Part shown: positions 48,996-57,312 of the stretch, in pieces
Numbering within the stretch: the first letter of the stretch is position 1
Layout: each line of letters begins with the position of its first letter
Assembly: GCA_027487555.1 (NCBI GenBank)
Contig: JAIYDI010000022.1
Span: 1 to 64,000 of the forward strand
DNA length: 64,000 nucleotides
Direction: 5' to 3'
DNA from: Hyphomicrobiales bacterium
GTDB taxonomy: Bacteria > Pseudomonadota > Alphaproteobacteria > Rhizobiales > Devosiaceae
Notes under the pieces: generated by a model
Databases searched by the model: none
The model's input: only the letters and a program-made list of their open reading frames with translations
What the model was told of the DNA's origin: nothing
Position numbers and translations under genes: made by a program

Positions 48996-49970
48996 ATGCA
49001 GCCTCTCCCGACCACCATGCGCGCCGTGCACCAATCCGCCTATGGCGGCCCGGACGTGCTCGATATCGTCACCCTGCCCGTGCCGCAGCCGGGCCCCGGC
49101 GAAGTGCTCCTCCGCATCTTCGCCTCCGACGTCACCTCGGGCGATGCCCGCATCCGCGCCTTCAACGTTCCTGGCATCTTCTGGCTGCCCGGACGGCTCA
49201 GCCTCGGAATCTTCGGCCCCCGCAACACGCTCCCCGGCGTCGATTTCTCAGGCGAGATCATCGCGGTGGGTTCAGGCGTCACGCGCTGGCAGGTCGGCAC
49301 CCGCGTCTTCGGCCAGCACGGCTTCTTTGGTTCCCATGCCGAATATCGGCTCCTGCCCGAAACGGCCGCCATGGCCGAAATCCCGGCTGGGCTGAGCTTC
49401 GCCGAAGCCGCGGCCCTGCCCTTCGGTGGCTTCACAGTGCTCGATTTCTTCAACCGCGGCCGTTACCGCAAGGGCGAAAGTCTCCTGGTCAATGGCGGCT
49501 CGGGCGCCGTCGGCGTCGCAGCCATCCAGATCGCCAAGGCCTATGGCTCGCCTGTCACCGCCATCAGCAGCACCCGCAACCTCGACACGCTCCGCGCCCT
49601 CGGCGCCGACACGGTGCTCGACTATACCGCGCCAGGCTTTGCCCTGCCGCAGAACGCCTTCGATGTCGTCTTCGACACGGTGGGCAACATGCGCTGGGCC
49701 GGAATCGCCCCGAGCCTCAGGCCCGGCGGCCGCTTCTACGAGGCGGTGATCAGCGGCGGCCTGCTCCTCGATGCGCTCAGGAACGGCAAGCGCATGGTGA
49801 TCGGCACCGGCAACCCCACGCCCGAAGGCGCGGCCGAACTCGCGCGCCTCGCATCCATGGGCGCATTGAAGCCCGTCATCGACTCACGCTTCGCCATGGC
49901 CGATATCCGCGCTGCCCATGCCCGGGTCGATACCGGCCGCAAGGTCGGCGCCGTGGTGCTCGAACTCTAG
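48996..49970 (+). CDS. Zinc-independent medium-chain alcohol dehydrogenase / quinone oxidoreductase
   Basis: A 324-residue MDR enzyme without structural or catalytic zinc ligands. GroES-like N-terminal half with PGVDFSGEIIAVGSGVT, then the NADPH-binding motif NGGSGAVGVAAIQIAK (about 164-179). Reads as a QOR-type quinone or enone reductase. The ATG is four bases after the XRE stop, so it is the third gene of that operon; the regulator may therefore respond to an electrophile (inference). Confidence 0.88.
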   Translation: MQPLPTTMRAVHQSAYGGPDVLDIVTLPVPQPGPGEVLLRIFASDVTSGDARIRAFNVPGIFWLPGRLSLGIFGPRNTLPGVDFSGEIIAVGSGVTRWQVGTRVFGQHGFFGSHAEYRLLPETAAMAEIPAGLSFAEAAALPFGGFTVLDFFNRGRYRKGESLLVNGGSGAVGVAAIQIAKAYGSPVTAISSTRNLDTLRALGADTVLDYTAPGFALPQNAFDVVFDTVGNMRWAGIAPSLRPGGRFYEAVISGGLLLDALRNGKRMVIGTGNPTPEGAAELARLASMGALKPVIDSRFAMADIRAAHARVDTGRKVGAVVLEL

Positions 49971-50085
49971 GTGTCTAGTCCCGGCATTTGATGGATCGGA
50001 TCGCTGGCGCAGACCGCCGACTCCGGCGGCCATCGGGCGCATGATTGAAGGCTTTGGCCGGATGCTATCGGCCGGCGGCTGGGGC

Positions 50086-52260
50086 TCAGTTGGCCAACAC
50101 CCGGATCAGGCGATTGGCGCTCTGCAACCGTTCCGCGAGCACCCGCCCTAGGGCGCGGTGGAAAGCGGCCGCAGCCGCCGGCTGTTCGGCCTCGACCTTG
50201 TCGAGAGCGGCGCGGCTGAGCTTGAAGGCCACCACCGGCGTCCGCGCCAGCGCGGTGGCCGAGCGAGCCTCCCGTCCGTAGAACGCAACCTCGCCGAGGA
50301 TTGCGCCGGGTCCGAAATCCATCAGCGCCAGCTGCCCATCGCGCTTGGTTTCGAGCAGCACTGATCCGTGGCCGGATTCGACGATCAGGATGTCGTCGGC
50401 GGCCGTGCCCTGAACGATCAGCCGCTCGTCGGCCCGATACTCCAGTCGCTCGAGATAGGGGAACACGGCACCGGCGAGTTCATCGTCTGCCAGCAGCGCG
50501 ACCAGCGAGGCTTGGGCCGACACCCGTTCGGGCGGCGTCGCCGTCTCAGCACCGAGCAGTTCACCCTCGGCCCAGTTGAGCGCCGCCTCCAGGTCGGGCG
50601 CGAGGTGGAAGGGCGCGGTGCGGACATCAAGGCCGCCGGCAATGAGGCGCTGCGCCAGCGGTCCGAGGCCGGCGAAGACGACGCGGAAGCCGTCGCGTTC
50701 GGCGATGCGGCGCAGGCGCTCGAAGCTGTGGATCGTCGACGAGTCCACCCCGGTGACGCGGCTGAAGTCGAGGATGGCGAACCAGGCTCCGTTGGCGCCC
50801 GCCGTCTCGGCCTGCCCGGCTATGCGCTGCGCGATCCGGTCGCTGGTGCCAAAGAAGATGAAGCCGGCCAGCTTGATGATGGTGATCGCCGCGCCGCGCC
50901 CCGCCATTTCGCGGCGGCGCTGCGGTGTGATGTTGCGCGAGTGGAGGTCTCGCCCCGTGGCGATGAAGCGCACGCCGTCGACCCGGGCATACTCGACTGC
51001 GAACAGCACCAGCGCCGTCAACAGCCCCATTGCGATGCCAGCAGGAAGACCGGCAGTGATGCTGACCCCGAGAATAACGAGGATAATGGCGTATTCAGAG
51101 CGCCTAAGGGTGCGGATCGGCCGCACCAGCCAATCACTGGTGAGCGACACGCCGATCCAGATCAGCAGCGCGCCCAGCATAGGCACCGGCACCCGCGCAA
51201 AAACCTGTGGGGCAAAGACCAGTGCCGCGATGGCGACCGCGCCGGTCACGACCCCGGTGGCACGATACCAGGCACCGAGGCGTTCGGCCAGCATGGTAGT
51301 CGAAACTGCCGGAAAGCCGGGAATACCGCCAAACAGCCCAGAAAGCATGTTGCCGGCGCCCATGGAGCGTAGCTCGGCATTGAGGTCGATGTCGCGACGC
51401 GTGTCGAGCTCGATGCCGCTGACATTCATCATCGCGCCGGCCGTGGTGATGATGACCACGGACGGCGCAAACAGCAGCCCAGCGGCCACCGCCCCCCAGT
51501 CGACATTGCCGAGCTGATCGATACCCACCGGCGGCCAGCCCAACCCCGACGCCGGCACCACCGCCAGCCAGCCCAGCGCTTCCAGCTCGGGCTGCGACAG
51601 GCCCAGCGCCGCCACGGCGAGATTGAACAGCGCGATGGCCGCCAGCGCCCCGAGTGGCAGCGCGAGGCCCGAAGGGAGTCGGCGGTTGGCGAATTCGACG
51701 GAAATGACGAAGCCGATAGCTGTGCCGACCTTCAGCAGCACGCCGAGATCGGCAAACTCGCCGAGGCGGTCCAGGCCAAGATGGCCACCGATAATGGTCT
51801 CAAGCCCGCCGGTGATCAGGTACCAGCCGGTAATGGCGAGAAAACCGGCAAACACCGGGAAGGGGACATAGCGCGTGATTCTGCCCAGCCGCAGCGTGCC
51901 GAGCACCACCATCGCCACCCCGCACAGCAGGGTGCTGAGGCCGATGGTGACCAGGATGGTTGGCAGCAATCCGCTGCCCGGATCGCCGGAAAATGCTGCG
52001 GTCGCCGCGCCGGTCACCGCCGCAAGGGCGACGACGGAGATTTCCTGGGTGGTCGACACCTGGCCCGGCATAGTGCTGAGGAACGCAGTGGCGATCGGCA
52101 TGACAGCGGTGGCGAACAGGATGGCGCTCGCTAAAGGGATAAAGAACGGCAACAGGTCGCCGCGCGCCAGCAGGGCGCTATTGCCCAGCGCGAGGGCCAC
52201 CGACATCAGGCCGCAAAGGACGCCCGTGACGGCAATGCTCACCGCGCGCTTAAAGTTCAC
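50086..52260 (-). CDS. SulP-family anion transporter with STAS and cyclic-nucleotide-binding domains
   Basis: A 724-residue fusion. About eleven to twelve hydrophobic helices occupy residues 1-425 (a SulP core); a STAS domain follows at about 440-550 (DFSRVTGVDSSTIHSF), then a cNMP-binding domain at about 590-710 with FGPGAILGEVAFYG and RSATALART, the phosphate-binding cassette pattern. Such fusions are known in SulP group proteins (BicA-like); the ion is not shown. GTG start. Bordered by transposase fragments sharing a 15-mer (49978 and 52487), so the gene may have arrived by insertion. Confidence 0.87.
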   Translation of the reverse strand: MNFKRAVSIAVTGVLCGLMSVALALGNSALLARGDLLPFFIPLASAILFATAVMPIATAFLSTMPGQVSTTQEISVVALAAVTGAATAAFSGDPGSGLLPTILVTIGLSTLLCGVAMVVLGTLRLGRITRYVPFPVFAGFLAITGWYLITGGLETIIGGHLGLDRLGEFADLGVLLKVGTAIGFVISVEFANRRLPSGLALPLGALAAIALFNLAVAALGLSQPELEALGWLAVVPASGLGWPPVGIDQLGNVDWGAVAAGLLFAPSVVIITTAGAMMNVSGIELDTRRDIDLNAELRSMGAGNMLSGLFGGIPGFPAVSTTMLAERLGAWYRATGVVTGAVAIAALVFAPQVFARVPVPMLGALLIWIGVSLTSDWLVRPIRTLRRSEYAIILVILGVSITAGLPAGIAMGLLTALVLFAVEYARVDGVRFIATGRDLHSRNITPQRRREMAGRGAAITIIKLAGFIFFGTSDRIAQRIAGQAETAGANGAWFAILDFSRVTGVDSSTIHSFERLRRIAERDGFRVVFAGLGPLAQRLIAGGLDVRTAPFHLAPDLEAALNWAEGELLGAETATPPERVSAQASLVALLADDELAGAVFPYLERLEYRADERLIVQGTAADDILIVESGHGSVLLETKRDGQLALMDFGPGAILGEVAFYGREARSATALARTPVVAFKLSRAALDKVEAEQPAAAAAFHRALGRVLAERLQSANRLIRVLAN

Positions 52261-52489
52261 TCGTCACCGCAAAACGCCAAAGACCAGAACCTGCGAAAAA
52301 TCCGCAGGCTTGGCAAGCCGATGTCGCGCATATTGCGCGGGTGGGGCCGCCCGCGTGGCACCAAGGGGAGCCCTGTTGGCCGAAGACCGGCATTGCTCAA
52401 GGCAGTCGGACGTCCTGTTTGACAGCCGGTTTACGGCGGAGAACGCGGCCCGGTCGAGCGCGAGGTCGACTGTGCGAGGGTGTTTGGTC

Positions 52490-52745
52490 CCGGCATTTGA
52501 TCGTGCATCGTTTTCCTTGGCATGGAGGGACGTAATATGGGCCGGGTTCGACACGGGAGCGCATCGGCGTCGTATCCCTTGTCGGCCAGCACATGGCGGG
52601 CTTTGCCGGCACGCTCGAGCAAACTGAGCCAGAACCGCCAGTCATCGACCCGCCGGGCTCCCGGCTGGTTCTGGGGAACAAAGGGCTCAATCGCCGGCCA
52701 TTGCGCATCGTTATGCCAGAACAGACCGCTCGTCTCGCCTCCATG
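52490..52745 (-). pseudogene. Deleted IS5-family transposase relic
   Basis: In one minus-strand frame: FWHNDAQWPAIEPFVPQNQP and GARRVDD (the IS5 N-terminus), joined directly to LLERAGKARHVLADKGYDAD, which normally lies more than 100 residues later, then PSMPRKTMHDQMPG, the end of an IS5-type DDE region. The middle, with most of the catalytic core, is gone. No terminal inverted repeats were identified. Confidence 0.7.
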
Positions 52746-52808
52746 TCCTTCAGGACATCGGAATCACGATTTGCCCAACTATTTCGACCGAGTGATTGGG
52801 TATCGACC

Positions 52809-52917
52809 CTAAAGCGCTTTCAGGAAAAGCTGCATGACTTTTCCACCTCGAAAGCAAGACCAGACAAAGACTTAGATCATTTCATCGTTTCAGGTGAAAC
52901 GTGGAATGATCTGAAGC
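52809..52917. repeat. RIME-like element, full copy
   Basis: A 109-bp copy beginning CTAAAGCGCTTTCAGG AAAAG, with CTTTTCCACCTCGAAAGC, then the right half TTAGATCATTTCATCGTTTC and GAAACGTGGAATGATCTGAAGC. Each half is an inverted repeat. It touches the 3' end of the flavoprotein gene. Confidence 0.8.
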
Positions 52918-52918
52918 C

Positions 52919-54115
52919 CTACGCCACCTGGCCCGCGGCCCAGCCCGAGGCCCAGGCCCACTGGAAGTTGTAGCCCCCGAGCCACCCGGTGACATCGACG
53001 CATTCGCCGACGAAAAACAGGTTGGGGTCGGTGCGCGATGCCATCGTGGTAGAATCGAGCCCATCGGTATCCACGCCGCCCAGCGTCACTTCCGCCGTCC
53101 GATAGCCCTCCGACCCGGTCGGCTTGATCGTCCAGCGCCTGAGCATCTCTTCGGCGCGGGCGAAGCCCTTGTCGCTCGTGTCGCCGAGCATGGTCTCGAT
53201 GCCGATTTCCTCGGCCATCATCTGCCCCAGCCGCTTCGCCATATGCTGGCTGAGCACGGTTTGCAGGTGCAGCTTCGGCGTCTCGGCCCGCGCCTCGGCC
53301 AACATCTCCCGCAGGCCGCCGCCGGGGAACATGTCGATGGATATCGCGTCGCCCTCGCGCCAATAGCTCGATACCTGCAATATCGCGGGGCCCGACAACC
53401 CGCGATGGGTGAACAGCATCGCCTCCTCGAAGCCGCGCTTGCCCACCGACACCTTGGCGTCGATGGCGATGCCCGAAAGCGGCGCCAGCTTTTCCAGCAT
53501 GCGCGGCTCGAAGGTCAGCGGCACCAGCGCCGGCCGCGTCTCGGTCACCTTGAGCCCGAAGCGCTCGGCGATCTGGTAGCCCAGGCCCGTCGCGCCCATC
53601 TTGGGGATGGATTTGCCGCCCGTCGCCACCACCACCGATGTCGCAGTCTGCGGCTTGCCGCCGATCTCGACCGAAAACCCTTCGGGCACCTTCTCGATCG
53701 TGCCGATCACCGAGTTCATCCACACCGTGACGCCGGCCTTCTGCATTTCGGCGGTTAACAGGTTGACGATCTGCTGGCTCGAGCCATCGCAGAACAATTG
53801 CCCCAGCGTCTTTTCGTGCCAGGCGATCTGGTAGCGGTCGACCAGCGCGATGAACATTTCGGGCGTGTAGCGCGCCAAGGCCGACAGCGCAAAACGCGGG
53901 TTCTGCGACAGGAACCGGTCGCGCCCCGCCTTCAGCGTCGCGTTCACATTGGTGAAGTTGCAGCGCCCACCGCCCGAAATCCGGATCTTCTCGCCCGGGC
54001 TCGTCGCATGGTCGACCACCAGCACGCGCCGTCCGCGCTTGCCGGCCTCGATCGCCGCCATCATGCCGGCGGCACCTGCGCCGAGCACGATCACATCATA
54101 GTTTGGGTTGCTCAT
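52919..54115 (-). CDS. HI0933-family FAD-dependent flavoprotein
   Basis: A 398-residue flavoprotein. FAD motif VIVLGAGAAGMMAAIEAGKRG at about 9-29 with VVDHA after it; GGGRCNFTN at about 51-59 is the family signature, then TGGKSIPKMGATGLGYQIAE and GGVDTDGLDS, with the C-terminal GECVDVTGWLGGYNFQWAWASG (quoted in parts). Related to BaiN and HI0933; the redox reaction is not known. The stop is at the edge of a RIME-like repeat. Confidence 0.92.
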   Translation of the reverse strand: MSNPNYDVIVLGAGAAGMMAAIEAGKRGRRVLVVDHATSPGEKIRISGGGRCNFTNVNATLKAGRDRFLSQNPRFALSALARYTPEMFIALVDRYQIAWHEKTLGQLFCDGSSQQIVNLLTAEMQKAGVTVWMNSVIGTIEKVPEGFSVEIGGKPQTATSVVVATGGKSIPKMGATGLGYQIAERFGLKVTETRPALVPLTFEPRMLEKLAPLSGIAIDAKVSVGKRGFEEAMLFTHRGLSGPAILQVSSYWREGDAISIDMFPGGGLREMLAEARAETPKLHLQTVLSQHMAKRLGQMMAEEIGIETMLGDTSDKGFARAEEMLRRWTIKPTGSEGYRTAEVTLGGVDTDGLDSTTMASRTDPNLFFVGECVDVTGWLGGYNFQWAWASGWAAGQVA

Positions 54116-54182
54116 GAGGGCGGGAATACACCGCGCCGCGCCCGGTGGATAGGGTGGCGAAAACAGGACGGGGCTTGCGATG

Positions 54183-54209
54183 TGATATCATCATGCATAT
54201 TTTGATATC
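54183..54209 (+). promoter_or_regulatory. Candidate operator of the FitAB-like module
   Basis: TGATATCA (54183-54190) is a palindrome and TTTGATATC follows at 54201-54209. FitAB-type modules repress themselves through inverted repeats like this. It lies 29-55 bases before the antitoxin ATG. Confidence 0.45.
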
Positions 54210-54237
54210 GCCATACTGCTAGGTCGGAGGCTCGCCA

Positions 54238-54678
54238 ATGCCCGCAGTTACCATTCGCAATCTGCCCGATGCCACGCATCGTGCCCTGAAGCTCCGTGCT
54301 GAGCGGAACGGTCGCAGCACCGAGGCGGAACTCCGCTCGATCATCGAGGATGCTGTCCGTCCGCCCTCTCGCCTTCTGATTGGCTCGGCCCTCGCCGCCG
54401 CTGCCCGGGAGGCCGGCCTCACCAACGAAGATGTCGACGAATTGATGGCGAGCCGATTTCTTTCGAATGATCGTGCTCGATACAAATGTGGTGTCCGAAG
54501 CCATCAAGCCAGAAGGGCATCCAGCGGTCATCGAGTGGCTAAATGGGCAAAGCGCGGAGACTCTTTTCATTACCAGCGTAACTGCCGCCGAACTGTTGTT
54601 CGGCGTCGAAGTCTTGCCGGGTGGACGAAAGAAGGTGCTCTTGAGCAAGTCGGTGGCGAGGGGGCTGGCGATATTTGA
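54238..54678 (+). CDS. FitA-type antitoxin with frameshifted, extended C-terminus
   Basis: The first 71 residues are a normal FitA-like antitoxin: ribbon-helix-helix (VTIRNLPDATHRALKLRAERNGRSTEAELRSII, in part, about 4-36), then ALAAAAREAGLTNEDVDELMA. After residue 71 the frame leaves the family: the sequence GAGCCGATTTCTTTCGAATGA encodes the usual PISFE-stop ending in the +1 frame, but the actual frame runs on for 75 residues through the toxin gene. A deletion of a non-multiple of three is the best explanation. The toxin-binding tail is probably lost, so neutralisation may be impaired. Ribosome site GGAGG. Confidence 0.75.
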   Translation: MPAVTIRNLPDATHRALKLRAERNGRSTEAELRSIIEDAVRPPSRLLIGSALAAAAREAGLTNEDVDELMASRFLSNDRARYKCGVRSHQARRASSGHRVAKWAKRGDSFHYQRNCRRTVVRRRSLAGWTKEGALEQVGGEGAGDI

Positions 54679-54880
54679 GGGCCGCATTCTCGAATTCGAC
54701 CTCACGGCAGCGCGCCACTACGCCACTCCCGCCGCCAGCGCCCGGTCGCGCGGTCGGGGCTTCCCGGTGTCCGATGGTTATATCGCCGCCATTGCAGCCT
54801 CGCGCGGCTTCGCCGTCGCCACGCGCGACACGAGCGCCTTCCACGCCGCCGGGCTCACGGTGATCAACCCGTTCGAATAG
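54467..54880 (+). CDS. FitB-like PIN-domain toxin
   Basis: A 137-residue PIN-domain ribonuclease. Asp5 (LDTNVVSE), Glu42 (TAAELLFGV), Asp103 (PVSDGYIAA) and Asp121 (ATRDTSAF) form a complete acidic site. The ATG overlaps the ancestral antitoxin TGA (ATGA). The frame is intact although the antitoxin is altered, so either the toxin is weak, poorly made, or another antitoxin protects the cell (inference). Confidence 0.9.
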   Translation: MIVLDTNVVSEAIKPEGHPAVIEWLNGQSAETLFITSVTAAELLFGVEVLPGGRKKVLLSKSVARGLAIFEGRILEFDLTAARHYATPAASARSRGRGFPVSDGYIAAIAASRGFAVATRDTSAFHAAGLTVINPFE

Positions 54881-55162
54881 GCAATTTCCTACACCTGCTT
54901 GACTCCCGCCCGTTTCGGCGTAAAAGCCCTGCCCAGCATCAGCGAGGAAGGGCTCTGCGCCATGTGCGTGAGCATGTCTCTAGCGATAACGCATAAGGGC
55001 CGGGCGCCATTGCCATCGGCCGCGTGCGCGCTGATGGCCAAAACCACAAAAACCCCCTGAGCCGATCCCCGGGCCACTCCCGCCGGGGAGCGGTCGGAGC
55101 CGTTGGGCCGCCGGCAGTGACGCCGAGCGCGGGGGGACAACAGGGTCAGAAGGACAAGTCAA

Positions 55163-56203
55163 ATGGGTTATCGCGTCGCCGTCGTCGGGGCCACCGGCAA
55201 TGTGGGCCGGGAGATGCTGAACATTCTCGCCGAGCGCAAGTTCCCCGCCTCCGAGGTCATCGCGCTCGCCTCCGCGCGCAGCCAGGGCCAGGAAATCAGC
55301 TTCGGCGACAAGCGGCTCAAGGTGCAGAACCTCGAGAATTTCGATTTCACCGGGGTGGATTTCGCGCTGATGAGCGCGGGCTCCGGCATTGCCAAGGAAT
55401 ATGGCGAGAAGATCGGCCGTACCGGCTGCATCGTCGTCGATAATTCCAGCTTCTGGCGCTACCATTCCGACGTGCCGCTGGTCGTGCCCGAGGTCAATGC
55501 GCATGTGCTCGACGAGTACATGGCCCGCAATGACCGCAAGAACATCATCGCCAACCCCAATTGCTCCACCGCGCAGCTCGTGGTTGCGCTGAAGCCCTTG
55601 CATGATGCCGCCAAGATCAAGCGCGTCGTCGTCGCCACCTATCAGTCGGTGTCCGGCGCCGGCAAGGAAGGCGTCGACGAGCTCTGGACACAGACCAAGG
55701 GCATCTTCGTCAACGATAGCGCCACGCCTAGGAAGTTCTCGAAGCAGATCGCCTTCAACGTCATTCCCCATATCGACATCTTCATGGAAGACGGCTCGAC
55801 CAAGGAAGAGTGGAAGATGGTCGTCGAGACCAAGAAGATCCTCGATCCCAAGATCAAGCTCTCGGCTACCTGCGTGCGCGTGCCGGTGTTTGTGGGGCAC
55901 TCCGAAGCGGTGAATATCGAGTTCGAGAACCCGATCTCGGCCGATGAGGCGCGCGATATCCTGCGCGAGGCGCCTGGCATCCAGGTGCTCGACAAGCGCG
56001 AGGCCGGCGGCTACTCGACCCCCATCGAGGCGGTGGGCGAATACGATACCTTCGTCTCCCGCATCCGCGAGGATGTGACGGTGGAAAACGGCCTCTCGAT
56101 CTGGGTCGTCTCCGACAATTTGCGCAAGGGCGCCGCGCTCAACACCGTGCAGATTCTCGAAACGCTCATCGAGCGCAAGCTGGTCGAGCAGAAGGCGGCG
56201 TAA
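55163..56203 (+). CDS. asd: Aspartate-semialdehyde dehydrogenase
   Basis: A 346-residue NADPH enzyme of lysine, threonine and methionine synthesis. N-terminal GATGNVGREM (about 9-18); catalytic Cys134 in NPNCSTAQLV; SVSGAGKEGVDEL at about 172; active-site His in RVPVFVGHSEAVNIEF near 245. AGAAGGACAAG precedes the ATG. In the gap upstream (54881-55162), TTGACT at 54899 and TAAAAG 16 bases later may be its promoter, though far from the start. Confidence 0.97.
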   Translation: MGYRVAVVGATGNVGREMLNILAERKFPASEVIALASARSQGQEISFGDKRLKVQNLENFDFTGVDFALMSAGSGIAKEYGEKIGRTGCIVVDNSSFWRYHSDVPLVVPEVNAHVLDEYMARNDRKNIIANPNCSTAQLVVALKPLHDAAKIKRVVVATYQSVSGAGKEGVDELWTQTKGIFVNDSATPRKFSKQIAFNVIPHIDIFMEDGSTKEEWKMVVETKKILDPKIKLSATCVRVPVFVGHSEAVNIEFENPISADEARDILREAPGIQVLDKREAGGYSTPIEAVGEYDTFVSRIREDVTVENGLSIWVVSDNLRKGAALNTVQILETLIERKLVEQKAA

Positions 56204-56302
56204 GGGGCGGCGCCGGACTTGCAGTCAGGAGTTCCCTATCCCTCGTGAGGGACTTCGAGCCCGTCGCGCAGGGAACTGACGCACCGGTGGCGCGCGCCCT
56301 CA

Positions 56303-56519
56303 GTCGGCGCCCCTCTCCTGCTTGCGGGACTTCGAGCCGGTCGCGCAGCGATCGGGCGCTCCGGTGGAGCGACCGAAGGCGATGAAGGTGGCGCGCGGCG
56401 CCGGGTGAGGGGGGCACCTTGCGCTGAATTACTGCTGTAGGTCAGAGGCTTAGCGCAAGCGGCACCCTCCACCCGGCGCTCCGCGCCACCCTCCCCCGTA
56501 AACGGTGGAGGGACCCGAC
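56303..56519. repeat. Long palindromic intergenic element, copy 3
   Basis: Starts GTCGGCGCCCCTCTCC and ends GGTGGAGGGACCCGAC. The centre pairs GGGGGGCACCTTGCGCT with AGCGCAAGCGGCACCCTCC. It lies between convergent asd and coq7. A further partial arm (CCTCGTGAGGGACTTCGAG) occupies 56240-56300. Confidence 0.7.
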
Positions 56520-56523
56520 TGCG

Positions 56524-56583
56524 AACTTATCCCCGTCCCAAAACCTGCGGTAATATCCCCGCCATGGATCAGCGGGGCGCGGT
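56524..56583. repeat. Truncated copy of the composite element head
   Basis: AACTTATCCCCGTCC and AAAACCTG...AATATCCCCGCCAT match the heads at 57313 and 2911; after GGGGCGCGG the match stops. It sits between the palindromic element and the 3' end of the coq7-like gene, so the coq7-like gene has a head module on each side. Confidence 0.65.
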
Positions 56584-56600
56584 CGCCCACGCGCCGCAAG

Positions 56601-57305
56601 TCAAGACCGGACGATCTCGTTGCGCATGCTGGTGGAGTCACCCCAGGTGGACAACCAGATGAGACTTTCGGTCACCAGCCCGATCACAGGCAGGAACAGC
56701 GCCCGCATCAGCCCCCGGCGAGGCTGTTGGTCGATGGCATGCTGCAAATGCGCCATCTCCTGCTGCTGGATCGACGCGATCGTGGCGTGGAGTTCAGGGT
56801 CGCGATCTTGCAGGAACGCCATCTGGCCTTCGAGATGCCGGTGGACTGTCGCCTCGACCGCCTCCGTGCAGACCCAGATCATGTTGCGTCCAAGACTTGC
56901 GGTCACGATCCCGAGGACAAAACCTCCGAGGCTCCAGAATGCCATGACCCGGCAGGGCCGCGCACTGCGGGCAGGCATGGCGGCAAAAAAGAGCCGGCAA
57001 TGCTCGACCTCATCGTCACGCATCTCCATCAGCGCCGGAACCATGTCAGGGAAGATACGCCGCGCCACCGCGAGCTGGGCAGTATAGATACGGATCGCGC
57101 CGAATTCACCGGCGTGGTTGACCTTCAATATCCGCCTGATGGTCAGACCATCGGAGCGCCGCTCCCAGAATGCCACTCGGAATTCCTCGCTGCTTGTTGG
57201 CCACGTCCCTGGACGATAGACAGTCAGACCAGACACCGAAAGCGGTACCGGCAAGATTTCTTGGGGCCCTGCATATGCCAGCCACAAGGTGGCGACCGTA
57301 GCCAT
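56601..57305 (-). CDS. Demethoxyubiquinone hydroxylase family protein (Coq7-like)
   Basis: A 234-residue di-iron protein. Ligands can be placed: Glu67 (NHAGEFGA), Glu99 and His102 (DDEVEH), Glu151 (EAVEATVH), Glu183 and His186 (QQEMAH). It has two hydrophobic stretches (about 120-140, 203-220) for membrane contact. It hydroxylates the ubiquinone ring precursor. An N-terminal extension of about 55 residues is longer than in most Coq7. The start codon lies eight bases from the composite repeat. Its base use looks a little less GC-biased than its neighbours (by eye). Confidence 0.88.
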   Translation of the reverse strand: MATVATLWLAYAGPQEILPVPLSVSGLTVYRPGTWPTSSEEFRVAFWERRSDGLTIRRILKVNHAGEFGAIRIYTAQLAVARRIFPDMVPALMEMRDDEVEHCRLFFAAMPARSARPCRVMAFWSLGGFVLGIVTASLGRNMIWVCTEAVEATVHRHLEGQMAFLQDRDPELHATIASIQQQEMAHLQHAIDQQPRRGLMRALFLPVIGLVTESLIWLSTWGDSTSMRNEIVRS

Positions 57306-57312
57306 CGCCCCA

